A DNA stretch of 64,000 nt, taken from positions 124,001 to 188,000 of the forward strand of contig JALAAN010000010.1 in assembly GCA_023078555.1 (NCBI GenBank), in the 5' to 3' direction. This DNA is from Ulva prolifera. Taxonomy: Eukaryota; Chlorophyta; Ulvophyceae; Ulvales; Ulvaceae. The notes under the pieces were generated by a model. That model had not been told where the DNA came from, did no database searches, and was given only the letters and a program-made list of their open reading frames with translations. The first letter of the stretch is position 1; the number at the start of each line of letters is the position of its first letter. Shown in pieces: positions 51,751-64,000 of this stretch. The translations under genes and the position numbers were made by a program.

Positions 51751-52739
51751 ATCTTTGCACATGATGCTATCTATGTCAAATTAATGTGATGTGAGGGTTT
51801 GGAGGCAATCAAGTGATAACTCAGGGCTAGGGCTGCTTTAAATGTTGAAATGGCAGCGTGCTCCCAAGCCACTCATGCAGAAATCTCGCACCTCACAAAA
51901 ACAGGTTCCCATCCTCACCTTAGGGGCTGAATCTTTGCACATGATGCTCTCTATGTCAAAGGAATGTGGTGTAGAAGTTTGGAGGCAATCAAGTGATAAG
52001 TCAGGGCTAGGGCTGCTATCAATGTTGAAATGGCAGCACGCTCTCCCGCCACTCATGCAGAAATCTCGCCCTCGCAAAAACAGGTTCCCAACCTCACGTT
52101 AGGGGCTGAATCTTTGCACATGATGCTATCTATGTCAAATTAATGTGATGTGAGGGTTTGGAGGCAATCAAGTGATAACTCAGGGCTAGGGCTGCTTTAA
52201 ATGTTGAAATGGCAGCGTGCTCCCAAGCCACTCATGCAGAAATCTCGCACCTCACAAAAACAGGTTCCCATCCTCACCTTAGGGGCTGAATCTTTGCACA
52301 TGATGCTCTCTTTGTCAAAGGAATGTGGTCTAGAAGTTTGGAGGCAATCAAGTGATAACTCAGGGCTAGGGCTGCTTTAAATGTTGAAATGGCAGCGTGC
52401 TCCCATGCCACTCATGCAGAAATCTCGCACCTCACAAAAACAGGTTCCCAACCTCACCTTAGGGGCTGAATCTTTGCACATGATGCTCTCTATGTCAAAG
52501 GAATGTGGTGTAGAAGTTTGGAGGCAATCAAGTGATAAGTCAGGGCTAGGGCTGCTATCAATGTTGAAATGGCAGCGCGCTCTCCCGCCACTCATGCAGA
52601 AATCCCGCGCCTCACAAAAACAGATTCCCAACCTCACGTTAGGGGCTGAATCTTTGCACATGATGCTCTCTTTGTCAAAGGAATGTGGTGTAGAAGTTTG
52701 GAGGCAATCAAGTGATAAGTCAGGGCTAGGGCTGCTATC

Positions 52740-55700
52740 AATGTTGAAATGGCAGCGCGCTCTCCCGCCACTCATGCAGAAATCCCGCGCCTCACAAAAA
52801 CAGGTTCCCAACCTCACGTTAGGGGCTGAATCTTTGCACATGATGCTCTCTTTGTCAAAGGAATGTGGTCTAGAAGTTTGGAGGCAATCAAGTGATAAGT
52901 CAGGGCAAGGGTTGCTATCAATGATGAAATGGCAGCGCGCTCTCCCGCCACTCATGCAGAAATCCCGCGCCTCACAAAAACAGGTTCCCAACCTCACGTT
53001 AGGGGCTGAATCTTTGCACATGATGCTCTCTTTGTCAAAGGAATGTGGTCTAGAAATTTGGAGGCAATCAAGTGATAAGTCAGGGCTAGGGCTGCTATCA
53101 ATGTTGAAATGGCAGCTGGCTCCCATGCCACTCATGCAAAAATCTCGCGCCTCACAAAAACATGTTCCCAACCTCATTTTTGAGGCTGAATCTTTGCACA
53201 TGATGCTCTCTATGTCACAGGAATGTGGTCTAGAAGTTTGGAGGCAATCAAGTGACAAGTCAGGGCAAGGGCTGCTATCAATGTTGAAATGGCAGCGCGC
53301 TCTCCCGCCACACATGCAGAAATCCCGCGCCTCACAAAAACATGTTCCCAACCTCACGTTAGGGGCTGAATCTTTGCACATGATGCTCTCTATGTCAAAG
53401 GAATGTGGTCTAGAAGTTTGGAGGCAATCAAGTGATAAGTCAGGGCTAGGGCGGCCATCAATGTTGAAATGGCAGCGTGCTCCCATGCCACTCATGCAGA
53501 AATCCCGCGCCTCACAAAAACATGTTCACAACATCACGTTAGGGGCTGAATCTTTGCACATGATGCTCTCTATGTCAAAGGAATGTGGTCTAGAAGTTTG
53601 GAGGCAATCAAGTGATAAGTCTGGGCTAGGGCTGCTATCAATGTTGAAATGGCAGCGTGCTCCCATGCCCCTCATGCAGAAATCTCGCCCTCACAAAAAC
53701 AGGTTCCCAACCTCACGTTCGGGGCTGAATCTTTGCACATGATGCTCTCTATGTCAAAGGAATGTGGTGTAGAAGTTTGGAGGCAATCAAGTGATAAGTC
53801 AGGGCTAGGGCTGCTATCAATGTTGAAATGGCAGCGTGCTCCCATGCCCCTCATGCAGAAATCCCGCGCCTCACAAAAACATGTTCCCAACCTCACGTTA
53901 GGGGCTGAATCTTTGCACATGATGCTCTCTATGTCAAAGGAATGTGGTGTAGAAGTTTGGAGGCCATCAAGTGATAAGTCAGGGCAAGGGTTGCTATCAA
54001 TTTTGAAAAGGCAGCGCGCTCTCCCGCCCCTCATGCAGAAATCCCGCGCCTCACAAAAACAGGTTCCCAACCTCACGTTAGGGGCTGAATCTTTGCACAT
54101 GATGCTCTCTATGTCAAAGGAATGTGGTCTAGAAGTTTGGAGGCAATCAAGTGACAAGTCAGGGCAAGGGCTGCTATCAATGTTGAAATGGCAGCGCGCT
54201 CTCCCGCCACTCATGCAGAAATCCCGCGCTTCACAAAAACAGGTTCCCAACCTCACGTTAGGGGCTGAATCTTTGCACATGATACTCTCTATGTCACAGG
54301 AATGTGGTCTAGAAATTTGGAGGCAATCAAGTGATAAGTCAGGGCAAGGGCTCCTATCAATGTTGAAATGGCAGCGCGCTCTCCCGCCACTCATGCAGAA
54401 ATCTCGCCCTCACAAAAACAGGTTCCCAACCTCACGTTCGGGGCTGAATCTTTGCACATGATGCTCTCTATGTCAAAGGAATGTGGTGTAGAAGTTTGGA
54501 GGCAATCAAGTGATAAGTCAGGGCAAGGGTTGCTATCAATGTTGAAAAGGCAGCACGCTCTCCCGCCACTCATGCAGAAATCTCGCCCTCGCAAAAACAG
54601 GTTCCCAACCTCACGTTAGGGGCTGAATCTTTGCACATGATGCTATCTATGTCAAATTAATGTGATGTGAGGGTTTGGAGGCAATCAAGTGATAACTCAG
54701 GGCTAGGGCTGCTTTAAATGTTGAAATGGCAGCGTGCTCCCAAGCCACTCATGCAAAAATCTCGCGCCTCACAAAAACATGTTCCCAACCTCACGTTAGG
54801 GGCTGAATCTTTGCACATGATGCTCTCTATGTCAAAGGAATGTGGTGTAGAAGTTTGGAGGCAATCAAGTGATAAGTCAGGGCTAGGGCTGCTATCAATG
54901 TTGAAATGGCAGCGCGCTCTCCCGCCACTCATGCAGAAATCCCGCGCCTCACAAAAACAGGTTCCCAACCTCACGTTAGGGGCTGAATCTTTGCACATGA
55001 TGCTCTCTTTGTCAAAGGAATGTGGTCTAGAAGTTTGGAGGCAATCAAGTGATAAGTCAGGGCAAGGGTTGCTATCAATGATGAAATGGCAGCGCGCTCT
55101 CCCGCCACTCATGCAGAAATCCCGCGCCTCACAAAAACAGGTTCCCAACCTCACGTTAGGGGCTGAATCTTTGCACATGATGCTCTCTTTGTCAAAGGAA
55201 TGTGGTCTAGAAATTTGGAGGCAATCAAGTGATAAGTCAGGGCTAGGGCTGCTATCAATGTTGAAATGGCAGCTGGCTCCCATGCCACTCATGCAAAAAT
55301 CTCGCGCCTCACAAAAACATGTTCCCAACCTCATTTTTGAGGCTGAATCTTTGCACATGATGCTCTCTATGTCACAGGAATGTGGTCTAGAAGTTTGGAG
55401 GCAATCAAGTGACAAGTCAGGGCAAGGGCTGCTATCAATGTTGAAATGGCAGCGCGCTCTCCCGCCACACATGCAGAAATCCCGCGCCTCACAAAAACAT
55501 GTTCCCAACCTCACGTTAGGGGCTGAATCTTTGCACATGATGCTCTCTATGTCAAAGGAATGTGGTCTAGAAGTTTGGAGGCAATCAAGTGATAAGTCAG
55601 GGCTAGGGCGGCCATCAATGTTGAAATGGCAGCGTGCTCCCATGCCACTCATGCAGAAATCCCGCGCCTCACAAAAACATGTTCACAACATCACGTTAGG

Positions 55701-58373
55701 GGCTGAATCTTTGCACATGATGCTCTCTATGTCAAAGGAATGTGGTCTAGAAGTTTGGAGGCAATCAAGTGATAAGTCTGGGCTAGGGCTGCTATCAATG
55801 TTGAAATGGCAGCGTGCTCCCATGCCCCTCATGCAGAAATCTCGCCCTCACAAAAACAGGTTCCCAACCTCACGTTCGGGGCTGAATCTTTGCACATGAT
55901 GCTCTCTATGTCAAAGGAATGTGGTGTAGAAGTTTGGAGGCAATCAAGTGATAAGTCAGGGCTAGGGCTGCTATCAATGTTGAAATGGCAGCGTGCTCCC
56001 ATGCCCCTCATGCAGAAATCCCGCGCCTCACAAAAACATGTTCCCAACCTCACGTTAGGGGCTGAATCTTTGCACATGATGCTCTCTATGTCAAAGGAAT
56101 GTGGTGTAGAAGTTTGGAGGCCATCAAGTGATAAGTCAGGGCAAGGGTTGCTATCAATTTTGAAAAGGCAGCGCGCTCTCCCGCCCCTCATGCAGAAATC
56201 CCGCGCCTCACAAAAACAGGTTCCCAACCTCACGTTAGGGGCTGAATCTTTGCACATGATACTCTCTATGTCACAGGAATGTGGTCTAGAAGTTTGGAGG
56301 CAATCAAGTGATAAGTCAGGGCAAGGGCTCCTATCAATGTTGAAATGGCAGCGCGCTCTCCCGCCACTCATGCAGAAATCTCGCCCTCACAAAAACAGGT
56401 TCCCAACCTCACGTTAGGGGCTGAATCTTTGCACATGATGCTATCTATGTCAAAGGAATGTGGTCTAGAAGTTTGGAGGCAATCAAGTGACAAGTCAGGG
56501 CAAGGGTTGCTATCAATGTTGAAATGGCAGCGCGCTCTCCCGCCCCTCATGCAGAAATCTCGCCCTCACAAAAACAGGTTCCCAACCTCACGTTCGGGGC
56601 TGAATCTTTGCACATGATGCTCTCTATGTCAAAGGAATGTGGTGTAGAAGTTTGGAGGCAATCAAGTGATAAGTCAGGGCTAGGGCTGCTATCAATGTTG
56701 AAATGGCAGCACGCTCTCCCGCCACTCATGCAGAAATCTCGCCCTCGCAAAAACAGGTTCCCAACCTCACGTTAGGGGCTGAATCTTTGCACATGATGCT
56801 ATCTATGTCAAATTAATGTGATGTGAGGGTTTGGAGGCAATCAAGTGATAACTCAGGGCAAGGGTTGCTATCAATTTTGAAAAGGCAGCGCGCTCTCCCG
56901 CCACTCATGCAGAAATCCCGCGCCTCACAAAAACAGATTCCCAACCTCACGTTAGGGGCTGAATCTTTGCACATGATGCTCTCTTTGTCAAAGGAATGTG
57001 GTGTAGAAGTTTGGAGGCAATCAAGTGATAAGTCAGGGCTAGGGCTGCTATCAATGTTGAAATGGCAGCGCGCTCTCCCGCCACTCATGCAGAAATCCCG
57101 CGCCTCACAAAAACAGGTTCCCAACCTCACGTTAGGGGCTGAATCTTTGCACATGATGCTCTCTTTGTCAAAGGAATGTGGTCTAGAAGTTTGGAGGCAA
57201 TCAAGTGATAAGTCAGGGCAAGGGTTGCTATCAATGATGAAATGGCAGCGCGCTCTCCCGCCACTCATGCAGAAATCCCGCGCCTCACAAAAACAGGTTC
57301 CCAACCTCACGTTAGGGGCTGAATCTTTGCACATGATGCTCTCTTTGTCAAAGGAATGTGGTCTAGAAATTTGGAGGCAATCAAGTGATAAGTCAGGGCT
57401 AGGGCTGCTATCAATGTTGAAATGGCAGCTGGCTCCCATGCCACTCATGCAAAAATCTCGCGCCTCACAAAAACATGTTCCCAACCTCATTTTTGAGGCT
57501 GAATCTTTGCACATGATGCTCTCTATGTCACAGGAATGTGGTCTAGAAGTTTGGAGGCAATCAAGTGACAAGTCAGGGCAAGGGCTGCTATCAATGTTGA
57601 AATGGCAGCGCGCTCTCCCGCCACACATGCAGAAATCCCGCGCCTCACAAAAACATGTTCCCAACCTCACGTTAGGGGCTGAATCTTTGCACATGATGCT
57701 CTCTATGTCAAAGGAATGTGGTCTAGAAGTTTGGAGGCAATCAAGTGATAAGTCAGGGCTAGGGCGGCCATCAATGTTGAAATGGCAGCGTGCTCCCATG
57801 CCACTCATGCAGAAATCCCGCGCCTCACAAAAACATGTTCACAACATCACGTTAGGGGCTGAATCTTTGCACATGATGCTCTCTATGTCAAAGGAATGTG
57901 GTCTAGAAGTTTGGAGGCAATCAAGTGATAAGTCAGGGCTAGGGCTGCTATCAATGTTGAAATGGCAGCGTGCTCCCATGCCCCTCATGCAGAAATCTCG
58001 CCCTCACAAAAACAGGTTCCCAACCTCACGTTCGGGGCTGAATCTTTGCACATGATGCTCTCTATGTCAAAGGAATGTGGTGTAGAAGTTTGGAGGCAAT
58101 CAAGTGATAAGTCAGGGCTAGGGCTGCTATCAATGTTGAAATGGCAGCGTGCTCCCATGCCCCTCATGCAGAAATCCCGCGCCTCACAAAAACATGTTCC
58201 CAACCTCACGTTAGGGGCTGAATCTTTGCACATGATGCTCTCTATGTCAAAGGAATGTGGTGTAGAAGTTTGGAGGCCATCAAGTGATAAGTCAGGGCAA
58301 GGGTTGCTATCAATTTTGAAAAGGCAGCGCGCTCTCCCGCCCCTCATGCAGAAATCCCGCGCCTCACAAAAAC
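52740..58373. repeat. Twelve-monomer higher-order repeat, three copies (2,156-2,157 bp)
   Basis: Copies of about 1.3 kb start near 52740, 54897 and 57053. Each contains, in order, tcaatgatgaaatgg, catttttgaggctg, ccgccacacatgcag and gggcggccatcaatg monomers. The first two share aagtctgggctag (near 53618 and 55775), which the third lacks (aagtcagggctag), so these two are the closer pair. Confidence 0.88.
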
Positions 58374-59939
58374 AGGTTCCCAACCTCACGTTAGGGGCTG
58401 AATCTTTGCACATGATACTCTCTATGTCACAGGAATGTGGTCTAGAAGTTTGGAGGCAATCAAGTGATAAGTCAGGGCAAGGGCTCCTATCAATGTTGAA
58501 ATGGCAGCGCGCTCTCCCGCCACTCATGCAGAAATCTCGCCCTCACAAAAACAGGTTCCCAACCTCACGTTAGGGGCTGAATCTTTGCACATGATGCTCT
58601 CTATGTCAAAGGAATGTGGTCTAGAAGTTTGGAGGCAATCAAGTGACAAGTCAGGGCAAGGGTTGCTATCAATGTTGAAATGGCAGCGCGCTCTCCCGCC
58701 CCTCATGCAGAAATCTCGCCCTCACAAAAACAGGTTCCCAACCTCACGTTAGGGGCTGAATCTTTGCACGTGATGCTCTCTATGTCAAAGGAATGTGGTC
58801 TAGAAGTTTGGAGGCAATCAAGTGACAAGTCAGGGCAAGGGTTGCTATCAATGTTGAAATGGCAGCGCGCTCTCCCGCCCCTCATGCAGAAATCTCGCCC
58901 TCACAAAAACAGGTTCCCAACCTCACGTTCGGGGCTGAATCTTTGCACATGATGCTCTCTATGTCAAAGGAATGTGGTGTAGAAGTTTGGAGGCAATCAA
59001 GTGATAAGTCAGGGCTAGGGCTGCTATCAATGTTGAAATGGCAGCACGCTCTCCCGCCACTCATGCAGAAATCTCGCCCTCGCAAAAACAGGTTCCCAAC
59101 CTCACGTTAGGGGCTGAATCTTTTCACATGATGCTATCTATGTCAAATTAATGTGATGTGAGGGTTTGGAGGCAATCAAGTGATAACTCAGGGCTAGGGC
59201 TGCTTTAAATGTTGAAATGGCAGCGTGCTCCCAAGCCACTCATGCAGAAATCTCGCACCTCACAAAAACAGGTTCCCATCCTCACCTTAGGGGCTGAATC
59301 TTTGCACATGATGCTCTCTATGTCAAAGGAATGTGGTGTAGAAGTTTGGAGGCAATCAAGTGATAAGTCAGGGCTAGGGCTGCTATCAATGTTGAAATGG
59401 CAGCACGCTCTCCCGCCACTCATGCAGAAATCTCGCCCTCGCAAAAACAGGTTCCCAACCTCACGTTAGGGGCTGAATCTTTGCACATGATGCTATCTAT
59501 GTCAAATTAATGTGATGTGAGGGTTTGGAGGCAATCAAGTGATAACTCAGGGCAAGGGTTGCTATCAATGTTGAAAAGGCAGCGCGCTCTCCCGCCACTC
59601 ATGCAGAAATCCCGCGCCTCACAAAAACAGGTTCCCAACCTCACGTTAGGGGCTGAATCTTTGCACATGATGCTCTCTTTGTCAAAGGAATGTGGTCTAG
59701 AAGTTTGGAGGCAATCAAGTGATAAGTCAGGGCAAGGGTTGCTATCAATGTTGAAAAGGCAGCGCGCTCTCCCGCCCCTCATGCAGAAATCCCGCGCCTC
59801 ACAAAAACAGGTTCCCAACCTCACGTTTGGGGCTGAATCTTTGCACATGATACTCTCTATGTCAAAGGAATGTGGTGTAGAAGTTTGGAGGCAATCAAGT
59901 GATAAGTCAGGGCAAGGGCTGCTATCAATGTTGAAAAGG

Positions 59940-62900
59940 CAGCGCTCTCTCCCGCCCCTCATGCAGAAATCTCGCCCTCACAAAAACAGGTTCCCAACCT
60001 CACGTTAGGGGCTGAATATTTGCACATGATGCTCTCTATGTCAAAGGAATGTGCTCTAGAAGTTTGGAGGCAATCAAGTGATAAGTCAGGGCTAGGGCTG
60101 CTATCAATGTTGAAATGGCAGCGTGCTCCCATGCCCCTCATGCAGAAATCTCGCCCTCACAAAAACAGGTTCCCAACCTCACGTTCGGGGCTGAATCTTT
60201 GCACATGATGCTCTCTATGTCAAAGGAATGTGGTGTAGAAGTTTGGAGGCAATCAAGTGATAAGTCAGGGCTAGGGCTGCTATCAATGTTGAAATGGCAG
60301 CGCGCTCTCCCGCCACTCATGCAGAAATCCCGCGCCTCACAAAAACAGGTTCCCAACCTCACGTTAGGGGCTGAATCTTTGCACATGATGCTCTCTTTGT
60401 CAAAGGAATGTGGTCTAGAAGTTTGGAGGCAATCAAGTGATAAGTCAGGGCAAGGGTTGCTATCAATGTTGAAAAGGCAGCGCGCTCTCCCGCCCCTCAT
60501 GCAGAAATCCCGCGCCTCACAAAAACAGGTTCCCAACCTCACGTTAGGGGCTGAATCTTTGCACATGATGCTCTCTATGTCAAAGGAATGTGGTCTAGAA
60601 GTTTGGAGGCAATCAAGTGACAAGTCAGGGCAAGGGCTGCTATCAATGTTGAAATGGCAGCGCGCTCTCCCGCCACTCATGCAGAAATCCCGCGCTTCAC
60701 AAAAACAGGTTCCCAACCTCACGTTTGGGGCTGAATCTTTGCACATGATACTCTCTATGTCAAAGGAATGTGGTGTAGAAGTTTGGAGGCAATCAAGTGA
60801 TAAGTCAGGGCAAGGGCTGCTATCAATGTTGAAAAGGCAGCGCTCTCTCCCGCCCCTCATGCAGAAATCTCGCCCTCACAAAAACAGGTTCCCAACCTCA
60901 CGTTAGGGGCTGAATCTTTGCACATGATGCTCTCTATGTCAAAGGAATGTGGTCTAGAAGTTTGGAGGCAATGAAGTGACAAGTCAGGGCAAGGGTTGCT
61001 ATCAATGTTGAAATGGCAGCGCGCTCTCCCGCCCCTCATGCAGAAATCTCGCCCTCACAAAAACAGGTTCCCAACCTCACGTTCGGGGCTGAATCTTTGC
61101 ACATGATGCTCTCTATGTCAAAGGAATGTGGTGTAGAAGTTTGGAGGCAATCAAGTGATAAGTCAGGGCTAGGGCTGCTATCAATGTTGAAATGGCAGCA
61201 CGCTCTCCCGCCACTCATGCAGAAATCTCGCCCTCGCAAAAACAGGTTCCCAACCTCACGTTAGGGGCTGAATCTTTGCACATGATGCTATCTATGTCAA
61301 ATTAATGTGATGTGAGGGTTTGGAGGCAATCAAGTGATAACTCAGGGCTAGGGCTGCTTTAAATGTTGAAATGGCAGCGTGCTCCCAAGCCACTCATGCA
61401 GAAATCTCGTACCTCACAAAAACAGGTTCCCATCCTCACCTTAGGGGCTGAATCTTTGCACATGATGCTCTCTATGTCAAAGGAATGTGGTGTAGAAGTT
61501 TGGAGGCAATCAAGTGATAAGTCAGGGCTAGGGCTGCTATCAATGTTGAAATGGCAGCACGCTCTCCCGCCACTCATGCAGAAATCTCGCCCTCGCAAAA
61601 ACAGGTTCCCAACCTCACGTTAGGGGCTGAATCTTTGCACATGATGCTATCTATGTCAAATTAATGTGATGTGAGGGTTTGGAGGCAATCAAGTGATAAC
61701 TCAGGGCTAGGGCTGCTTTAAATGTTGAAATGGCAGCGTGCTCCCAAGCCACTCATGCAGAAATCTCGCACCTCACAAAAACAGGTTCCCATCCTCACCT
61801 TAGGGGCTGAATCTTTGCACATGATGCTCTCTATGTCAAAGGAATGTGGTGTAGAAGTTTGGAGGCAATCAAGTGATAAGTCAGGGCTAGGGCTGCTATC
61901 AATGTTGAAATGGCAGCACGCTCTCCCGCCACTCATGCAGAAATCTCGCCCTCGCAAAAACAGGTTCCCAACCTCACGTTAGGGGCTGAATCTTTGCACA
62001 TGATGCTATCTATGTCAAATTAATGTGATGTGAGGGTTTGGAGGCAATCAAGTGATAACTCAGGGCTAGGGCTGCTTTAAATGTTGAAATGGCAGCGCGC
62101 TCTCCCGCCACTCATGCAGAAATCCCGCGCCTCACAAAAACAGGTTCCCAACCTCACGTTAGGGGCTGAATCTTTGCACATGATGCTCTCTTTGTCAAAG
62201 GAATGTGGTCTAGAAGTTTGGAGGCAATCAAGTGATAAGTCAGGGCAAGGGTTGCTATCAATGTTGAAAAGGCAGCGCGCTCTCCCGCCCCTCATGCAGA
62301 AATCCCGCGCCTCACAAAAACAGGTTCCCAACCTCACGTTTGGGGCTGAATCTTTGCACATGATACTCTCTATGTCAAAGGAATGTGGTGTAGACGTTTG
62401 GAGGCAATCAAGTGATAAGTCAGGGCAAGGGCTGCTATCAATGTTGAAAAGGCAGCGCTCTCTCCCGCCCCTCATGCAGAAATCTCGCCCTCACAAAAAC
62501 AGGTTCCCAACCTCACGTTAGGGGCTGAATCTTTGCACATGATGCTCTCTATGTCAAAGGAATGTGCTCTAGAAGTTTGGAGGCAATCAAGTGATAAGTC
62601 AGGGCTAGGGCTGCTATCAATGTTGAAATGGCAGCGTGCTCCCATGCCCCTCATGCAGAAATCTCGCCCTCACAAAAACAGGTTCCCAACCTCACGTTCG
62701 GGGCTGAATCTTTGCACATGATGCTCTCTATGTCAAAGGAATGTGGTGTAGAAGTTTGGAGGCAATCAAGTGATAAGTCAGGGCTAGGGCTGCTATCAAT
62801 GTTGAAATGGCAGCGCGCTCTCCCGCCACTCATGCAGAAATCCCGCGCCTCACAAAAACAGGTTCCCAACCTCACGTTAGGGGCTGAATCTTTGCACATG

Positions 62901-63980
62901 ATGCTCTCTTTGTCAAAGGAATGTGGTCTAGAAGTTTGGAGGCAATCAAGTGATAAGTCAGGGCAAGGGTTGCTATCAATGTTGAAAAGGCAGCGCGCTC
63001 TCCCGCCCCTCATGCAGAAATCCCGCGCCTCACAAAAACAGGTTCCCAACCTCACGTTTGGGGCTGAATCTTTGCACATGATACTCTCTATGTCAAAGGA
63101 ATGTGGTGTAGAAGTTTGGAGGCAATCAAGTGATAAGTCAGGGCAAGGGCTGCTATCAATGTTGAAAAGGCAGCGCTCTCTCCCGCCCCTCATGCAGAAA
63201 TCTCGCCCTCACAAAAACAGGTTCCCAACCTCACGTTAGGGGCTGAATCTTTGCACATGATGCTCTCTATGTCAAAGGAATGTGCTCTAGAAGTTTGGAG
63301 GCAATCAAGTGATAAGTCAGGGCTAGGGCTGCTATCAATGTTGAAATGGCAGCGTGCTCCCATGCCCCTCATGCAGAAATCTCGCCCTCACAAAAACAGG
63401 TTCCCAACCTCACGTTCGGGGCTGAATCTTTGCACATGATGCTCTCTATGTCAAAGGAATGTGGTGTAGAAGTTTGGAGGCAATCAAGTGATAAGTCAGG
63501 GCTAGGGCTGCTATCAATGTTGAAATGGCAGCGCGCTCTCCCGCCACTCATGCAGAAATCCCGCGCCTCACAAAAACAGGTTCCCAACCTCACGTTAGGG
63601 GCTGAATCTTTGCACATGATGCTCTCTTTGTCAAAGGAATGTGGTCTAGAAGTTTGGAGGCAATCAAGTGATAAGTCAGGGCAAGGGTTGCTATCAATGT
63701 TGAAAAGGCAGCGCGCTCTCCCGCCCCTCATGCAGAAATCCCGCGCCTCACAAAAACAGGTTCCCAACCTCACGTTAGGGGCTGAATCTTTGCACATGAT
63801 GCTCTCTATGTCAAAGGAATGTGGTCTAGAAGTTTGGGGGCAATCAAGTGACAAGTCAGGGCAAGGGCTGCTATCAATGTTGAAATGGCAGCGCGCTCTC
63901 CCGCCACTCATGCAGAAATCCCGCGCTTCACAAAAACAGGTTCCCAACCTCACGTTTGGGGCTGAATCTTTGCACATGAT
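59940..63980. repeat. Local family tagged by cagcgctctctccc
   Basis: A G-to-T change giving cagcgctctctccc occurs at about 59942, 60840, 62455 and 63173 and nowhere else in the window. Spacings of 898, 1,615 and 718 bp equal 5, 9 and 4 monomers. The last pair belongs to a 718-bp four-monomer tandem that runs to the window end. Private single changes here include tgaatatttgc near 60018, caatgaagtg near 60973 and gtttgggggc near 63838. Confidence 0.85.
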
Positions 63981-64000
63981 ACTCTCTATGTCAAAGGAAT

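Larger units (their letters stand above)
3825..64000. repeat. Main satellite array, 179/180-bp monomers (about 335 copies)
   Basis: Tandem copies run to the end of the window, all in one orientation, with no other insertion. The most constant blocks are GTTTGGAGGCAATCAAGT, gctgaatctttgcacatgat and ttgaaatggcagc. Variable sites define subtypes: cagcgcgctctcccg / cagcgtgctcccatg / cagcacgctctcccg; cacgttagg / caccttagg / catttttgagg / cacgttcgg; ggtctagaag (with TCTAGA) / ggtgtagaag / gctctagaag; gggcaaggg / gggctaggg. Monomers reading cgccctcac or cgccctcgc lack one base and are 179 bp. One frame per strand is free of stops in the common 180-bp form, giving long frames that look like genes but repeat a 60-residue unit. 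No promoter, codon bias or conserved domain supports a protein. No CENP-B box match was found by eye. Confidence 0.98.

Noticed and set aside
3829..64000. Open reading frames of 60 to about 450 codons on both strands of the array as protein genes
   Set aside because: They repeat one 60-residue unit because the satellite period is 180 bp; they overlap antisense frames of equal quality, lack gene signals and are broken by the 179-bp and divergent monomers.
3829..64000. CENP-B box in the satellite
   Set aside because: The TTCG in cacgttcggggctg and the CCCG in aaatcccgcgc do not have the required partner bases at the right spacing on either strand.
1..64000. CRISPR array, because of regular direct repeats
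   Set aside because: There are no unique spacers; the whole 179/180-bp unit is repeated, and a spliced transposase gene marks the DNA as eukaryotic.

Overview
This is eukaryotic nuclear DNA: about 61 kb of a 179/180-bp tandem satellite, interrupted once (positions 849-3824) by a truncated DNA transposon. By spacing there are roughly 340 monomers: about 5 left of the island and about 335 right of it. The repeat length, the higher-order structure (blocks of 4, 10, 12, 17, 40 and 61 monomers copied with shared private mutations), and a transposase gene that reads best with short GT-AG introns all fit heterochromatin such as a (peri)centromere, subtelomere or knob. The species cannot be named from the sequence. 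Tnp2-type CACTA elements are known from plants, green algae, fungi and some animals; a plant, algal or fungal genome is my best guess.

Layout. 1-848: satellite, left of the island. 849-3824: 5' part of a CACTA/En-Spm (Tnp2 family) element. It begins with CAC at the exact base where satellite homology stops, carries hairpins and short GTGCGC / GGGTGAGCG motifs, a possible TATA box, and then a transposase gene of four exons (ATG at 1945). The gene has a C2H2 zinc finger, a helical domain, a four-cysteine zinc ribbon and the start of the catalytic core, and is cut off at 3825 by satellite DNA whose TAG ends the frame. 3825-64000: uninterrupted satellite with nested segmental duplications, including two ~9.5-kb copies 10,957 bp apart that differ at one base that I noticed, and a 40-monomer period (7,183/7,185 bp) between about 4.85 and 19.2 kb.

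The long reading frames found on both strands of the array, up to about 450 codons, are by-products of a 180-bp period (60 codons) that lacks stops in one frame per strand. I do not annotate them as genes. No tRNA, rRNA, CRISPR array or bacterial-type operon was seen.

The most informative features are the element's breakpoint, which looks like a CATG microhomology join to a rare satellite variant also present at 643-646; the intron model that restores conserved Tnp2 motifs; and the mutation-tagged history of array growth.
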